Assembly: GCA_023150805.1 (NCBI GenBank)
Contig: JAKLKF010000040.1
Coordinates: forward strand, 5,840 to 55,958
Reading direction: 5' to 3'
Length of the DNA stretch: 50,119 nt
Source: Myxococcota bacterium
GTDB taxonomy: Bacteria; Myxococcota_A; UBA796; UBA2385
In this document: piece by piece, positions 1 to 8,349 of the stretch
Layout: each line of letters begins with the position of its first letter
Numbering within the stretch: the stretch's first letter is position 1
Notes under the pieces: generated by a model
Told to the model about the DNA's origin: nothing
Seen by the model: the letters and a program-made list of their open reading frames with translations, nothing else
Databases searched by the model: none
Translations under genes and position numbers: made by a program

Positions 1-474
1 GCCGCCGCCCTGGCGGCCAGCCCCGCCGACGCGCGGCTGGTGCTGGCGCGGGCCGAGCTGGCCCTGGCCACGGGCGAGCCGCCGGCGCCGCACCTGCCCC
101 GCGTCGAGGCGCTGGTGGCGGGGCGCCCCTGGCTGCCCGGTGTCCACCGGGTCGCCGCCCGCCTGCACCTGGCGGCCGGCCAGCCCGAGCCCGCCGAGGC
201 GCGCCTGGTCGACGCGCTGCGCTGGCGCCCCGGCGACGTCGCCGCGCGGCTGGCGCTGGCCGAGCTGCAGGTCGGCCAGGGCCGCCACCTGGCCTCGATC
301 AAGACCCTGCGCCCCCTGGTCGAGGCCCAGCCCTCCGAGCCGCTCTGGCAGGCGCTGACGGCCCGGGCCTGGCTGGATCTCGGGCGCGCGGACCGGGCGG
401 CCCCCCACCTCGCGGCCTGCCAGGGCCACCCCTCCTGCCCCGCCACGCCGGCCGGCGCGAGCGCCCCGCGGTAG
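1..474 (+). CDS. TPR-like protein, C-terminal fragment
   Basis: The frame is open from the first base of the window, so the start lies outside; 157 residues and a TAG stop are visible. The sequence is Ala/Leu/Arg-rich and helical, with repeating blocks such as AEARLVDALRWRPGDVAARL that look like tetratricopeptide helices, which normally mediate protein-protein contacts. It ends in a short Ala/Pro/Ser tail. The next gene starts 33 bases later in the same direction. Function cannot be given from this fragment. The TPR reading is by pattern only. Confidence 0.6.
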   Translation, partial: AAALAASPADARLVLARAELALATGEPPAPHLPRVEALVAGRPWLPGVHRVAARLHLAAGQPEPAEARLVDALRWRPGDVAARLALAELQVGQGRHLASIKTLRPLVEAQPSEPLWQALTARAWLDLGRADRAAPHLAACQGHPSCPATPAGASAPR

Positions 475-507
475 GGGCCCGCACCTCCCCTCGCCCCGAG
501 CCGCCCC

Positions 508-1215
508 GTGATCGAGATCGCCCAGGCCCTCGCCCGCGCCGTGGACGCGCTGTCCTTCGGCCCGCCGGTCACCCACGTCTACAACCCGCTCTCCTACGCC
601 TGGCCGCTGCACCGCCAGTACCTGGAGCGCTTCGGCGCCGCCGGCAAGGAGGCCGTCTTCGTCGGCATGAACCCCGGGCCCTGGGGCATGGCCCAGACCG
701 GCGTGCCCTTCGGCGAGGTGGCGGCGGTGCGCGACTGGATGGGGTTGCGGGGCGAGGTGGGGCGCCCTCCCCGGGAGCACGCCAAGCGCCCCATCGAGGG
801 GCTGCGGTGCGCCCGCAGCGAGGTGAGCGGCCGGCGCCTGTGGGGCTGGGCCGCGGCCCGGTTCGGCGCGCCCGATGCCTTCTTCGCCCGCTTCTTCGTC
901 CTCAACTACTGTCCGCTGGTGTTCATGGAGGATGGGGCCCGCAACCGCACGCCCGACAAGCTGCCGGCCGCCGAGCGCGCGCCGCTGGAGGCCGCCTGCG
1001 ACCAGGCCCTGCGCGCCTCGGTGCTGGCGCTGGGCGCCCCGCTGGTGATCGGCGTCGGCGCCTGGGCAGAGGAGCGCGCCCGCGTCGCCCTGGACGGGCT
1101 GGGCCTGCGCTTCGGGCGGATCCTGCACCCCAGCCCGGCCAGCCCCGCGGCGAACCGCGGCTGGGAGGCCCAGGTCGACACGCAGCTCGCGGCGCTGGGC
1201 GTGCGGGTGCCCTGA
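508..1215 (+). CDS. SMUG1-type uracil-DNA glycosylase
   Basis: 235 residues from a GTG start. The segment GMNPGPWGMAQTGVPFG (about 53-69) is the characteristic SMUG1 (UDG family 3) active-site motif, with Asn55 as the water-positioning residue. HPSPASP (His207) matches the second catalytic motif near the C-terminus. The family removes uracil and oxidised pyrimidines from DNA in base excision repair, in the cytoplasm. Length is close to bacterial SMUG1 proteins. Neighbours are unrelated, so it is probably a single-gene unit. The GTG has no strong ribosome site, so the exact start is less certain than the family. Confidence 0.87.
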   Translation: MIEIAQALARAVDALSFGPPVTHVYNPLSYAWPLHRQYLERFGAAGKEAVFVGMNPGPWGMAQTGVPFGEVAAVRDWMGLRGEVGRPPREHAKRPIEGLRCARSEVSGRRLWGWAAARFGAPDAFFARFFVLNYCPLVFMEDGARNRTPDKLPAAERAPLEAACDQALRASVLALGAPLVIGVGAWAEERARVALDGLGLRFGRILHPSPASPAANRGWEAQVDTQLAALGVRVP

Positions 1216-1285
1216 CCGGTCGTCGCAGGCGGCGGGCGCCGCGGGGTGCCGCGATAGAGACGGATCCTCGCCGATCGGAGGCCCC

Positions 1286-2233
1286 ATGCCCAGCCTGCCC
1301 GCGCTCGCCCTGCTGATCGCCACCGCCGCCGCCCGGCCCGCCGAGGTCCCCGCTCCGGACGGCGACGCCCCGAAGGGCCCGACCGACCTGGCGCTGCGAC
1401 CGGAGGTCGAGGCGGGCTTCCTCGGCGTGCTGTCCCACGGCCTGCAGCAGGACTCCGGCGGGACCTGGTTCGACCTGAAGCGCGACGGCGGGCAGGGCAC
1501 GCTCTTCCCCTTCTTCCGCCTGGCGGCCGACCTTCGCCTGGCCCGGCGCCACCACGTCGACCTGGTGATGCAGCCGCTGGACCTGCGCACCGAGGTCCAC
1601 CTGCAGGAGGACCTGGTGGTCGACCAGGCGACCTTCCCGGCCGACTCGGCGGTGGACATCCGCTACGGCTTCGACTTCTACCGGGCCAGCTACCGCTACG
1701 ACCTGCTGCCCTCGCCGCGGTCCGAGCTGTCCGTGGGCGGCGGCCTGCAGCTTCGCGACGCCGACATCCTGTTCACCAGCGCCGACGGCGCGGTCCGCCG
1801 GGAGAACCGCGACGTGGGCCCGGTGCCGCTGCTGGCGGTCCAGGGGGAGCGCCGCTTCCGCGACGGGACGTGGCTGGGCGCGGAGCTGTCCGGCTTCTAC
1901 GCCAACATCAAGGTCCTCAACGGGAGCACGCGCACCAGCGTCGAGGGGGCGATCTACGACGCCGCCCTCAAGGTCGGCTTCGACGTGCACGGGCCGGTCG
2001 ACTCCTGGTTGAACCTGCGGGCCCTGGGCGGCGGCGCCGAGGGGACCAGCCAGAACCCCGACGGTCCCGGCGACGGCTTCACGAAGAACTGGCTGCACAC
2101 CGTCACCGTCAGCCTGGGGCTGGCGCTCGACGCCCACCAGCTCGGCGCCCCCTCCTCCTCGGCCGGCGCCGCGCCCCCTCCGCCCCCGCCTCCGCCGCCG
2201 CCGCCCGGCGAGCCGCGCGGTCCCCGCCCGTGA
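1286..2233 (+). CDS. Outer-membrane beta-barrel-like protein with proline tail
   Basis: 315 residues from ATG, with GGAGG just upstream. A short hydrophobic N-terminus (LPALALLIATAAA) looks like a signal peptide. The body alternates polar and hydrophobic residues with many aromatics (RYGFDFYRASYRYDLL, GAELSGFYANIKVL), typical of transmembrane beta strands of small outer-membrane proteins. After about residue 290 it ends in a run of some eleven prolines and a Gly/Pro/Arg tail, unusual because barrels normally end in an aromatic strand. Its stop overlaps the recX start by four bases. Substrate unknown. Confidence 0.6.
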   Translation: MPSLPALALLIATAAARPAEVPAPDGDAPKGPTDLALRPEVEAGFLGVLSHGLQQDSGGTWFDLKRDGGQGTLFPFFRLAADLRLARRHHVDLVMQPLDLRTEVHLQEDLVVDQATFPADSAVDIRYGFDFYRASYRYDLLPSPRSELSVGGGLQLRDADILFTSADGAVRRENRDVGPVPLLAVQGERRFRDGTWLGAELSGFYANIKVLNGSTRTSVEGAIYDAALKVGFDVHGPVDSWLNLRALGGGAEGTSQNPDGPGDGFTKNWLHTVTVSLGLALDAHQLGAPSSSAGAAPPPPPPPPPPPGEPRGPRP

Positions 2234-2868
2234 GCCCCCCCTCGCCGCGCGGGGCCCGGCGACCGGTCCCCCCGCTCACCGTGCCCCTGCTGCGCGCCCG
2301 GGCCGAGCGGCACCTGGAGCGCTTCGTCCCGACCGAGGCCCAGCTCCGCCGCGTGTTGCTGCGCTACGTCGCGAACCGGCAGCGGCGGGCAGGCGGGGAC
2401 GCGCAGGGCGCCGCGGGCGGCGAGGGCGACGCGCAGGGGACCGAGGCGGCGGGGCGGGCGATGGTCGAGCAGGTCCTGGCCGACCTGCGCGCCGTCGGCC
2501 TGCTCGACGACCGCAAGGTGGCCGAGGCGTGGGCCGGCAACCTGCACCGGCGGGGGCTGTCGGAACGGAGCATCCAGGAGCGGCTGCGCCAGAAGGGCCT
2601 GTCGGCGCCGCTGCGCGAGGGCGCGCTCGCCCGGGTCGAGGCCGAGGCCGAGGCGCCTGAGCTGGCCCGCGCCTGCACCTACGCGCTGCGCCGCCGCCTG
2701 GGCGCCGCCCGCCCCGAGGCCCGGCGCCCCGACGACCGGGACGAGGCCCGCAAGCGCCGCGAGAAGGACGTCGCCGCCCTGTGCCGGGCGGGCTTCTCGC
2801 TGGGCATCGCGCTGCGCGTGGTCGACGCGGCGGACCTGGAGGCCCTGCGCGAGGAGGCGGGCGGCTGA
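2230..2868 (+). CDS. recX: Regulatory protein RecX
   Basis: 212 residues from a GTG that overlaps the preceding TGA (GTGA); another GTG at 2281 is a possible shorter start. The core has the RecX three-helix repeats: VLADLRAVGLLDDRKVAEAW, then LHRRGLSERSIQERLRQKG, then a C-terminal repeat with KRREKDVAALCRAGFSLGIA. RecX binds RecA filaments and inhibits or modulates recombination and SOS activity. A Gly/Ala-rich insertion around residues 55-75 is not typical. No recA is in the window. Confidence 0.85.
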   Translation: MSPPSPRGARRPVPPLTVPLLRARAERHLERFVPTEAQLRRVLLRYVANRQRRAGGDAQGAAGGEGDAQGTEAAGRAMVEQVLADLRAVGLLDDRKVAEAWAGNLHRRGLSERSIQERLRQKGLSAPLREGALARVEAEAEAPELARACTYALRRRLGAARPEARRPDDRDEARKRREKDVAALCRAGFSLGIALRVVDAADLEALREEAGG

Positions 2869-3273
2869 TCAGGTCGCGGGCAGGGCGGCGAGCACCGTGA
2901 CCGCCGCGGCGGCGCTGGCCAGGCCGGTGACGCAGGCGGCGCGGGTCCAGCCGGCGCGCCGGTCCAGCCACAGCCCGTACAGGCCCATCGCGGCCACGAC
3001 GGGCGCCCCGCCGGCGAGCGGCCCCCACCAGGGCTGCCAGGCGACCTCCCAGGCGCCCGGGCGCGGCGTCCAGTCCGGCGGGTGCCCGACGACCCAGGTC
3101 TGCACGAAGAGCCCGAAGACCAGGGTGCCGTACATGCCCGGGACCGCCGCCAGCAGCACGGGCAGGCGGACGCCCGGAGGAGCCCGCAGGGTGCGCAGGA
3201 AGGCCACCGACCAGGTCAGCGCCTGGACGACCAGGATGCCGGCCCAGGCCAGCGTCACCGCGTCCGCGCTCAT
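2869..3273 (-). CDS. Hypothetical membrane protein
   Basis: 134 residues. Three to four hydrophobic segments are visible: AWAGILVVQALTWSVAFL near the start, LLAAVPGMYGTLVFGLFV, GGAPVVAAMGLYGLWL, and ASAAAAVTVLAALPA at the end. It is an integral inner-membrane protein of unknown role. It follows the aminotransferase gene on the same strand. The first codons lie in a 32-bp tandem duplication (see repeat at 3259-3322), and the ATG of the inner copy was chosen because only that one is in frame. Confidence 0.6.
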   Translation of the reverse strand: MSADAVTLAWAGILVVQALTWSVAFLRTLRAPPGVRLPVLLAAVPGMYGTLVFGLFVQTWVVGHPPDWTPRPGAWEVAWQPWWGPLAGGAPVVAAMGLYGLWLDRRAGWTRAACVTGLASAAAAVTVLAALPAT

Positions 3274-3322
3274 GCGCGGGCCCGGGGCAGCGCGTCCGCG
3301 CTCATGCGCGGGCCAGGGGCAG
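3259..3322. repeat. 32-bp tandem duplication spanning a gene junction
   Basis: Bases 3259-3290 and 3291-3322 are two adjacent 32-bp copies differing at one base. The outer copy contains the stop of the aminotransferase gene overlapping an ATG (ATGA on the minus strand); the inner copy supplies the in-frame ATG of the membrane protein. A 32-bp shift is not a multiple of three, so the outer ATG is now out of frame. Confidence 0.9.
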
Positions 3323-4597
3323 CGCGCGGTCGACGGCGGCGAGCGTGGGCGCGACCTGGTGAAGGCCGGAGGGCCAGTGGGGGGAGAGGCGCAGCCGGCC
3401 GTCGGGCTGCGACACGCTGACTCCGCTTTCACCCAGCAGGGCGACCAGGCGCGCCAGGTCCAGGCCCGGCGGGGGCAGCAGCGAGAGGATGCCCGATCGG
3501 GCCTCCCGCGCTGCGGGGCGCAGGCTGCGGAAGCCCCGCGCGACGAGCGGGCCCTCCAGCGCGTCGTGCAGGGCCTGGACGTGGGCGAGGATCCGCGCCG
3601 GGCCCAGGTCGATCAGCGGGGCCAGGCCCGCCTCCAGCGCCGCGAAGCCCAGGGCGTTGGGCGCGCCGACCTCGACCCGGTCCGCCGCCTGCCGTACGGG
3701 CTTGTCGTAGCGCATCACGGGGCGCCCGGAGAACAGGAAGTCCAGCGGATCCTCGACGGAGAGCCAGCCGGCGACGGCGGGCCGCAGCGCGCCCACCCGG
3801 TCGGGATGCACCGCCAGGAAGCCGCAGCCCTCGGTGCCCATCAGCCACTTGTGGCTGCCGCAGGACAGGTAGTCGATGCCCCAGCCGCGCAGGTCCAGGG
3901 GCAGCAGGCCCGCGGCCTGGATGGCGTCGACGAACAGCTCGGCGCCGTGGGCGTGGCAGCGCGCGGCCAGCTCCTGCAGCGGCATGGCCGTGCCGTCCCG
4001 GAACTGCACGGCGCTCACGGCGACCAGCCGCAGGCCGCGGCGGAGCTGCGCCTCCACCCGCTCCAGCGCCTGCCCCGGCGCGTCGCCGAAGCCGTCCAAC
4101 CCCTCGAAGATCAGCTCCAGACCGTGCGCCTCGGCCGCCTGGCGCCAGGGCAGGACGTTGGTGGGGAACTCGCCGTCGAAGCAGAGCACCCGGTCGCCTG
4201 CCCGCCACGGCAGGCCGAGCGCGATGGCCAGCACGCCGTGCGTGGTGTTGGGGACGAGCCCGACATCCCCCGGTTGGGCCCCGACCAGGGCCGCGAGCTG
4301 GCCCCGCAGCCGCTCGCGCTGCTCCGCCGCGGCCGCCACCGCCCCGACCCCCCGGGCGGCGTAGTCGGCGATCATCGCCCGAAGCGCCGCCTGGACCAGG
4401 AGCGAGGGAGGCGAGACGGCGGCGTGGTTGAAGTAGGCCACCCCGCGCAGCTCCGGGAACCAGGAGCGGTCGCCCAGGACCGGTCCGGCCGCGGGCAGCA
4501 GCGCCTGTCCCGCCGTGCCCGCGAGGCGGGCGCGCAGGTCCACCACCGCGCCGGCGGCGTCCGGCGTCGGTCCCGATGTGGCGGGCGAGGCGGTCAC
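3302..4597 (-). CDS. Class V PLP-dependent aminotransferase
   Basis: 431 residues from GTG. Pyridoxal-phosphate fold type I features are clear: THGVLAIALGLP (cofactor phosphate region, about 119-130), FVDAIQAAG (Asp224, cofactor ring) and SCGSHKWLMG with Lys250 as the Schiff-base lysine. This matches class V aminotransferases and cysteine-desulfurase-like enzymes, including isopenicillin-epimerase relatives. No active-site cysteine loop typical of NifS/SufS is obvious, so desulfurase activity is not implied. Its stop overlaps the ancestral start of the downstream membrane gene. Substrate not determinable from sequence. Confidence 0.85.
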   Translation of the reverse strand: MTASPATSGPTPDAAGAVVDLRARLAGTAGQALLPAAGPVLGDRSWFPELRGVAYFNHAAVSPPSLLVQAALRAMIADYAARGVGAVAAAAEQRERLRGQLAALVGAQPGDVGLVPNTTHGVLAIALGLPWRAGDRVLCFDGEFPTNVLPWRQAAEAHGLELIFEGLDGFGDAPGQALERVEAQLRRGLRLVAVSAVQFRDGTAMPLQELAARCHAHGAELFVDAIQAAGLLPLDLRGWGIDYLSCGSHKWLMGTEGCGFLAVHPDRVGALRPAVAGWLSVEDPLDFLFSGRPVMRYDKPVRQAADRVEVGAPNALGFAALEAGLAPLIDLGPARILAHVQALHDALEGPLVARGFRSLRPAAREARSGILSLLPPPGLDLARLVALLGESGVSVSQPDGRLRLSPHWPSGLHQVAPTLAAVDRALPLARA

Positions 4598-4661
4598 CGC
4601 AGCTACCGTAGCTCCGCGTCGGCCGACCCGGTACCGGGGGCCGCCGCGACCCCAAAGCCGC

Positions 4662-4844
4662 TCAGGCCGCCGGCGCGCGCGCCCCGGCGATCACGTCCTG
4701 GAGCGCCTGCACCTTGCCCGCCCAGTCGTCGGAGACGTCCTGCTGGCCGGGCTTGCCGCCCAGGGCGCCCCGCACCGCCTCGGGCAGGCTGTAGCGCCGG
4801 GCGCCGTGCGCCCGGGCCTGGGGAGTCCGATCCAGGGTCTTCAT
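4662..4844 (-). CDS. Small hypothetical protein
   Basis: 60 residues, start ATG, opening MKTLDRTPQARAHGARRYSL. Nearly every codon ends in G or C, the coding pattern of this genome. The protein is polar, without a membrane segment or a recognised motif; the C-terminal half (DDWAGKVQALQDVIAGARA) is likely helical. It lies between the aminotransferase start and tldD and is divergent from tldD. No function can be assigned. Confidence 0.45.
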   Translation of the reverse strand: MKTLDRTPQARAHGARRYSLPEAVRGALGGKPGQQDVSDDWAGKVQALQDVIAGARAPAA

Positions 4845-4907
4845 CCGCTACCTGCGGCGCCAACACTGCGACCACGGGGTAGCCTGCCCGTACAGATGGG
4901 AGCGACG

Positions 4908-6299
4908 ATGAGAGATCTGCTCAAGGACGCCTTGCGCGGCGTGGACGGCTTCGCCGAGCTGCGCTGGCACGGCAAGACCTTCCGGAACGTGCACGTCCAG
5001 AAGGGGCGGCTGGAGTCCTCGACCCTGCGTCGCCGCGACGGCGTCGCCGTGCGGGTCTTGCTGGACGGCACCTGGGGCTTCGCCAGCACCGGCGACCTGA
5101 GCCTGGCCGGCCTGCGCCGGGCCCTGGACGACGCCCGCGCCGCCGCCCGCGCCGCCGCCCCCCTGCGCCGGGAGCGCGTGCCCGACCTGCCCCCCGCCCC
5201 CTTCGGCGTCGGCGACTTCGACCAGCCCGGCGTCGCCGACCTCCTGGCCCGCAGCACCGACGAGCGGGTCGCCCTGGTGGTGGAGCTGGAGGCCCGGGCC
5301 CGCGCCGCCAGCCACCAGCTCTCCTCGACCCGCGCCCTGTACCGCGAGATCGTCGAGGAGAAGGCCGTCGTCACCACCGACGGCGCCGACGCCGCCTTCC
5401 GCCTGGCCCGCCCCGAGCTGTACGTCTTCGCCACCGCCGAGCGAGACGGCCAGCTCCAGACCGCCTACGAGAGCGTGGGCGCCACCGGCGGCTGGCAGTG
5501 CCTGTTCGACCGGCAGCCTCAGGCCATGGTCGACCGGGCCGTCGCCACCGCCGTCGACCTGCTCTCGGCCCGCGCGCCCGAGGGTGGCCGCGCCCAGGTC
5601 GTCATGTCCCCCAGCATCGTCGGGCTCCTGGTCCACGAGGCCATCGGCCACACGGTCGAGGCCGACTTCGTCCAGGCCGGATCGGCCGCGCGCGGGCGCC
5701 TGGGCCAGCAGGTCGCCAGCGAGCTGGTGACCCTGTGCGACTCGGGCCACAGCGAGCACGCCCCCCACGCCGGCGGCACCATCCCCGTCGACGACGAGGG
5801 CGTGCTGGCCGGCCGCACCGAGATCATCCGCCAGGGCCGCCTGGTCGGCTACCTGCACAACCGCGAGAGCGCCGCGCGGATGGGCATGGCCCCCACCGGC
5901 AACGCGCGGGCCTGGGAGTACGCCGACGAGCCGATCATCCGGATGCGCAACACCTACGTCGAGCCCGGCGAGCAGTCCGTCGAGGAGCTGATCGCCGGGG
6001 TGGAGGACGGCTACCTGGTCGACGGACCGCGCAACGGCCAGGCCGACGCCACGGCCGAGTTCATGTTCGGCGTCACCACCGCCCGGCGCATCCGGCACGG
6101 GAAGCTGGGAGAGCTGGTCAAGGGCGTGACCCTGACGGGCAACGCCTTCGAGGTGCTGGGTACCGTGGACGGCGTCAGCCGGCAGTTCCAGTGGGACCTG
6201 GGCAGCGGCCACTGCGGCAAGGGCCAGCCCATGAAGGTCGACGCGGGGGGCCCCTACCTTCGCTGTCGGGTCACCCTGGCCGGCGAGCAGGCCGCCTGA
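4908..6299 (+). CDS. tldD: Metalloprotease TldD
   Basis: 463 residues. The zinc motif HEAIGH (His243, Glu244, His248) sits in LLVHEAIGHTVEAD, and the conserved CGKGQ motif is near the C-terminus (GSGHCGKGQPMK). TldD pairs with TldE as a heterodimeric protease that degrades unfolded peptides and matures some modified peptides and microcins; TldD carries the catalytic zinc. ATG at 4908 was chosen over 4896 because GGGAG stands at the right distance before it. The partner gene tldE follows 20 bases downstream in the same direction. Confidence 0.93.
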   Translation: MRDLLKDALRGVDGFAELRWHGKTFRNVHVQKGRLESSTLRRRDGVAVRVLLDGTWGFASTGDLSLAGLRRALDDARAAARAAAPLRRERVPDLPPAPFGVGDFDQPGVADLLARSTDERVALVVELEARARAASHQLSSTRALYREIVEEKAVVTTDGADAAFRLARPELYVFATAERDGQLQTAYESVGATGGWQCLFDRQPQAMVDRAVATAVDLLSARAPEGGRAQVVMSPSIVGLLVHEAIGHTVEADFVQAGSAARGRLGQQVASELVTLCDSGHSEHAPHAGGTIPVDDEGVLAGRTEIIRQGRLVGYLHNRESAARMGMAPTGNARAWEYADEPIIRMRNTYVEPGEQSVEELIAGVEDGYLVDGPRNGQADATAEFMFGVTTARRIRHGKLGELVKGVTLTGNAFEVLGTVDGVSRQFQWDLGSGHCGKGQPMKVDAGGPYLRCRVTLAGEQAA

Positions 6300-6319
6300 G
6301 CGCGGCGAAGGGAGGAGAC

Positions 6320-7687
6320 GTGCACGACGGCATCGAGCAGGAGCTGCTCACGCTGGCCCGGCGCGGGGTGGACGCGGCGACGCGGGCCGGCGCCCACCAG
6401 GCCGAGGTCTACGCCAGCGCCGAGCGCGTGGTGAAGGTGGGCTTCGCCCGCAACGACCTCGACACGGTGTCCACCGCCCGGGAGACCACCCTGGGCGTGC
6501 GGGTCTTCGTCGACGGCAGGCTGGGCTTCGCCACCACCAACCGCGCCGAGGACCTGCCGGCCCTGGCCGCCGAAGCGGTGCAGCTCGCCCGCTCCTCGCC
6601 GCCGGACCCGCACAACGGCCTGCCCGAGCCCATCGACGTGCCCGCGACCGGCAACCTGGTGGAGCCCTCGCTCCTCTCGCTGGGCCCGCAGGAGCTGGCC
6701 CGCATGGGCGCCGAGCTGCTGGCCATGGTGCGCGGGCTGCGCGACCCGCGCGTGCCCGACGGCCAGGTCAGCGTCGACACCATGGACCTGTCCCTGCACG
6801 ACGAGGCGCGGGCCGTCGCCAGCTCGACCGGCGTCGCCCAGGCCTTCCGTGGGGCGCTCGCCAGCGGCGGCATCTTCGGCATGGCCCTGCTCGACGGCCA
6901 GCCCGGCAGCTTCAGCTACGACGGCGACGTCGCGCGCCACCCCGACGCGCTGTGGCCCCTGCTGGACGCCTCCTTCCGCCGCTTCGCGACCAACTGCCTG
7001 GGCGCCCTGGGCGCCGGCCGCGGCGAGAGCTTCCGCGGCCCCATCCTGGTGCCTGCCGAGGTGATCTCGGACCTGCTGGTCGGCCACCTGGTCGAGGCGC
7101 TCTCCGCCGACGCGGTGCGCCAGGGCACCAGCCCCTTCGCCGGCCGCGTGGGGCAGCGCATCGCCGTGCCCGGCTTCACCCTGGTCGAGGGGGGTGCGGG
7201 CCTGCCGGGTCACCCCCTCTGCCCCTTCGACCGCGAGGGCCTGCCCCGCCAGCGGATCGCGCTGGTCGAGGACGGCGTGCTGCAGGGCTTCCTCTACGAC
7301 AGCTACGAGGCCCGCCACGCCGGCGTGCGCAGCACCGGCCACGCCGGCGGCGGCGCCACCAGCCTGCCCACCGTCTCGGCCGCCTGCCTGTCCCTGGACC
7401 CGGGGCACGCGCCCCTGGACGAGCTGCGGCGCATGGACCGGGGCATCGTCGTCACGCGCTTCTCGGGGGCCGTGGACGCCACCAGCGGCGACTTCTCGGG
7501 GGTGGTCAAGGGCGGCTTCCTGGTCGAGCGCGGCGAGGCGCGGCCGGTGCAGGAGACGACCCTGTCGGGCAACCTGTGGCAGGCGCTGCAGCAGGTGAGC
7601 GGAGTGAGCGTCGAGACGACCCTGCTGCAGGGCACCCAGCGCTACCCCGCCCTGCGCATCGAGGACATCAGCGTCACGGCGGGCTGA
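6320..7687 (+). CDS. tldE: TldE/PmbA, non-catalytic partner of TldD
   Basis: 455 residues from GTG, with GGAGGAG five bases upstream. The protein aligns in outline with the PmbA/TldE family: an N-terminal domain with RETTLGVRVFVDGRLGFATT, a middle domain, and the C-terminal block GDFSGVVKGGFLVERGEARP with LSGNLWQAL. No HExxxH motif is present, as expected for the subunit lacking catalytic zinc. The close tandem arrangement with tldD implies co-expression and heterodimer formation in the cytoplasm. Confidence 0.92.
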   Translation: MHDGIEQELLTLARRGVDAATRAGAHQAEVYASAERVVKVGFARNDLDTVSTARETTLGVRVFVDGRLGFATTNRAEDLPALAAEAVQLARSSPPDPHNGLPEPIDVPATGNLVEPSLLSLGPQELARMGAELLAMVRGLRDPRVPDGQVSVDTMDLSLHDEARAVASSTGVAQAFRGALASGGIFGMALLDGQPGSFSYDGDVARHPDALWPLLDASFRRFATNCLGALGAGRGESFRGPILVPAEVISDLLVGHLVEALSADAVRQGTSPFAGRVGQRIAVPGFTLVEGGAGLPGHPLCPFDREGLPRQRIALVEDGVLQGFLYDSYEARHAGVRSTGHAGGGATSLPTVSAACLSLDPGHAPLDELRRMDRGIVVTRFSGAVDATSGDFSGVVKGGFLVERGEARPVQETTLSGNLWQALQQVSGVSVETTLLQGTQRYPALRIEDISVTAG

Positions 7688-7811
7688 GCGCGCCGGCCCC
7701 CAGCGCCACCAGCACGGGGGCCACCAGCAGGACGAGGAGCGGCAGGAGCAGCAGCGTGCAGCCCCCTCCGGGCTGCCGCCGGAACTTCTTGAGCCAGTCC
7801 TGGTCGTTCAT
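7674..7811 (-). CDS. Small single-pass membrane protein
   Basis: 45 residues from ATG, with GAGGGG upstream on the minus strand. A polar, basic N-terminus (DWLKKFRRQPGGG) precedes one long hydrophobic helix (TLLLLPLLVLLVAPVLVALG) and a short tail. Its 3' end overlaps the end of tldE on the opposite strand by 14 bases, and it is divergent from yqeY. Inferred from the clear membrane helix and ribosome site; function unknown. Confidence 0.45.
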   Translation of the reverse strand: MNDQDWLKKFRRQPGGGCTLLLLPLLVLLVAPVLVALGAGALSPP

Positions 7812-7875
7812 GGGCCCCTCGGCGGGAGGTCGGGATCTCGATAACCCCGCCCCACCCCCTAGCCCGGACGGCGCC

Positions 7876-8322
7876 ATGCCCCTCGTCGACACCATCAACG
7901 ACCAGCTCAAGACCGCGATGAAGGCCCAGGACAAGCCGCGCCTGCTCGCGCTCCGCAACATCCGCGCGGCCTTCATCCTGGGCATGAAGGAGGACGGCGC
8001 CGACACGCTGGCCGACGACAAGGCCACCGCCCTGCTGCGCAGCCTGGCCAAGCAGCGCCAGGACAGCATCACCGAGTACCAGAAGGCGAAGCGCGAGGAC
8101 CTGGCCGCGGCCGAGGCGGCCGAGCTGGCCGTCATCGAGGAGTTCCTGCCCCGGCTGGCGGACGAGGCCACGACCCGCGCCTGGGTGGAGCAGGCCATCG
8201 CCAGCACCGGCGCCAAGAGAAAGGCCGACATGGGGCGGGTCATGGGTGCCCTCATGTCGGCCCACAAGGCCGAGCTGGACGGGAAGCTGGCCAACCGGCT
8301 GGTCGCCGAGAAGCTGGCCTGA
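7876..8322 (+). CDS. yqeY: YqeY/GatB-like domain protein
   Basis: 148 residues. It shows the YqeY layout: an N-terminal helical part (LKTAMKAQDKPRLLALRNI), the central RQDSITEYQKAKREDLAAAE, then EEFLPRLADEATTRAWVEQA and a C-terminal helix with DMGRVMGALMSAHKAELDGK, the part related to the GatB tRNA-binding tail. The family is widespread in bacteria, often near rpsU or dnaG, with a poorly defined role linked to tRNA amidation domains. Here it stands alone between unrelated genes. Confidence 0.88.
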   Translation: MPLVDTINDQLKTAMKAQDKPRLLALRNIRAAFILGMKEDGADTLADDKATALLRSLAKQRQDSITEYQKAKREDLAAAEAAELAVIEEFLPRLADEATTRAWVEQAIASTGAKRKADMGRVMGALMSAHKAELDGKLANRLVAEKLA

Positions 8323-8349
8323 GCCGGCCCCCCCGCGCCCGCGGGACCT

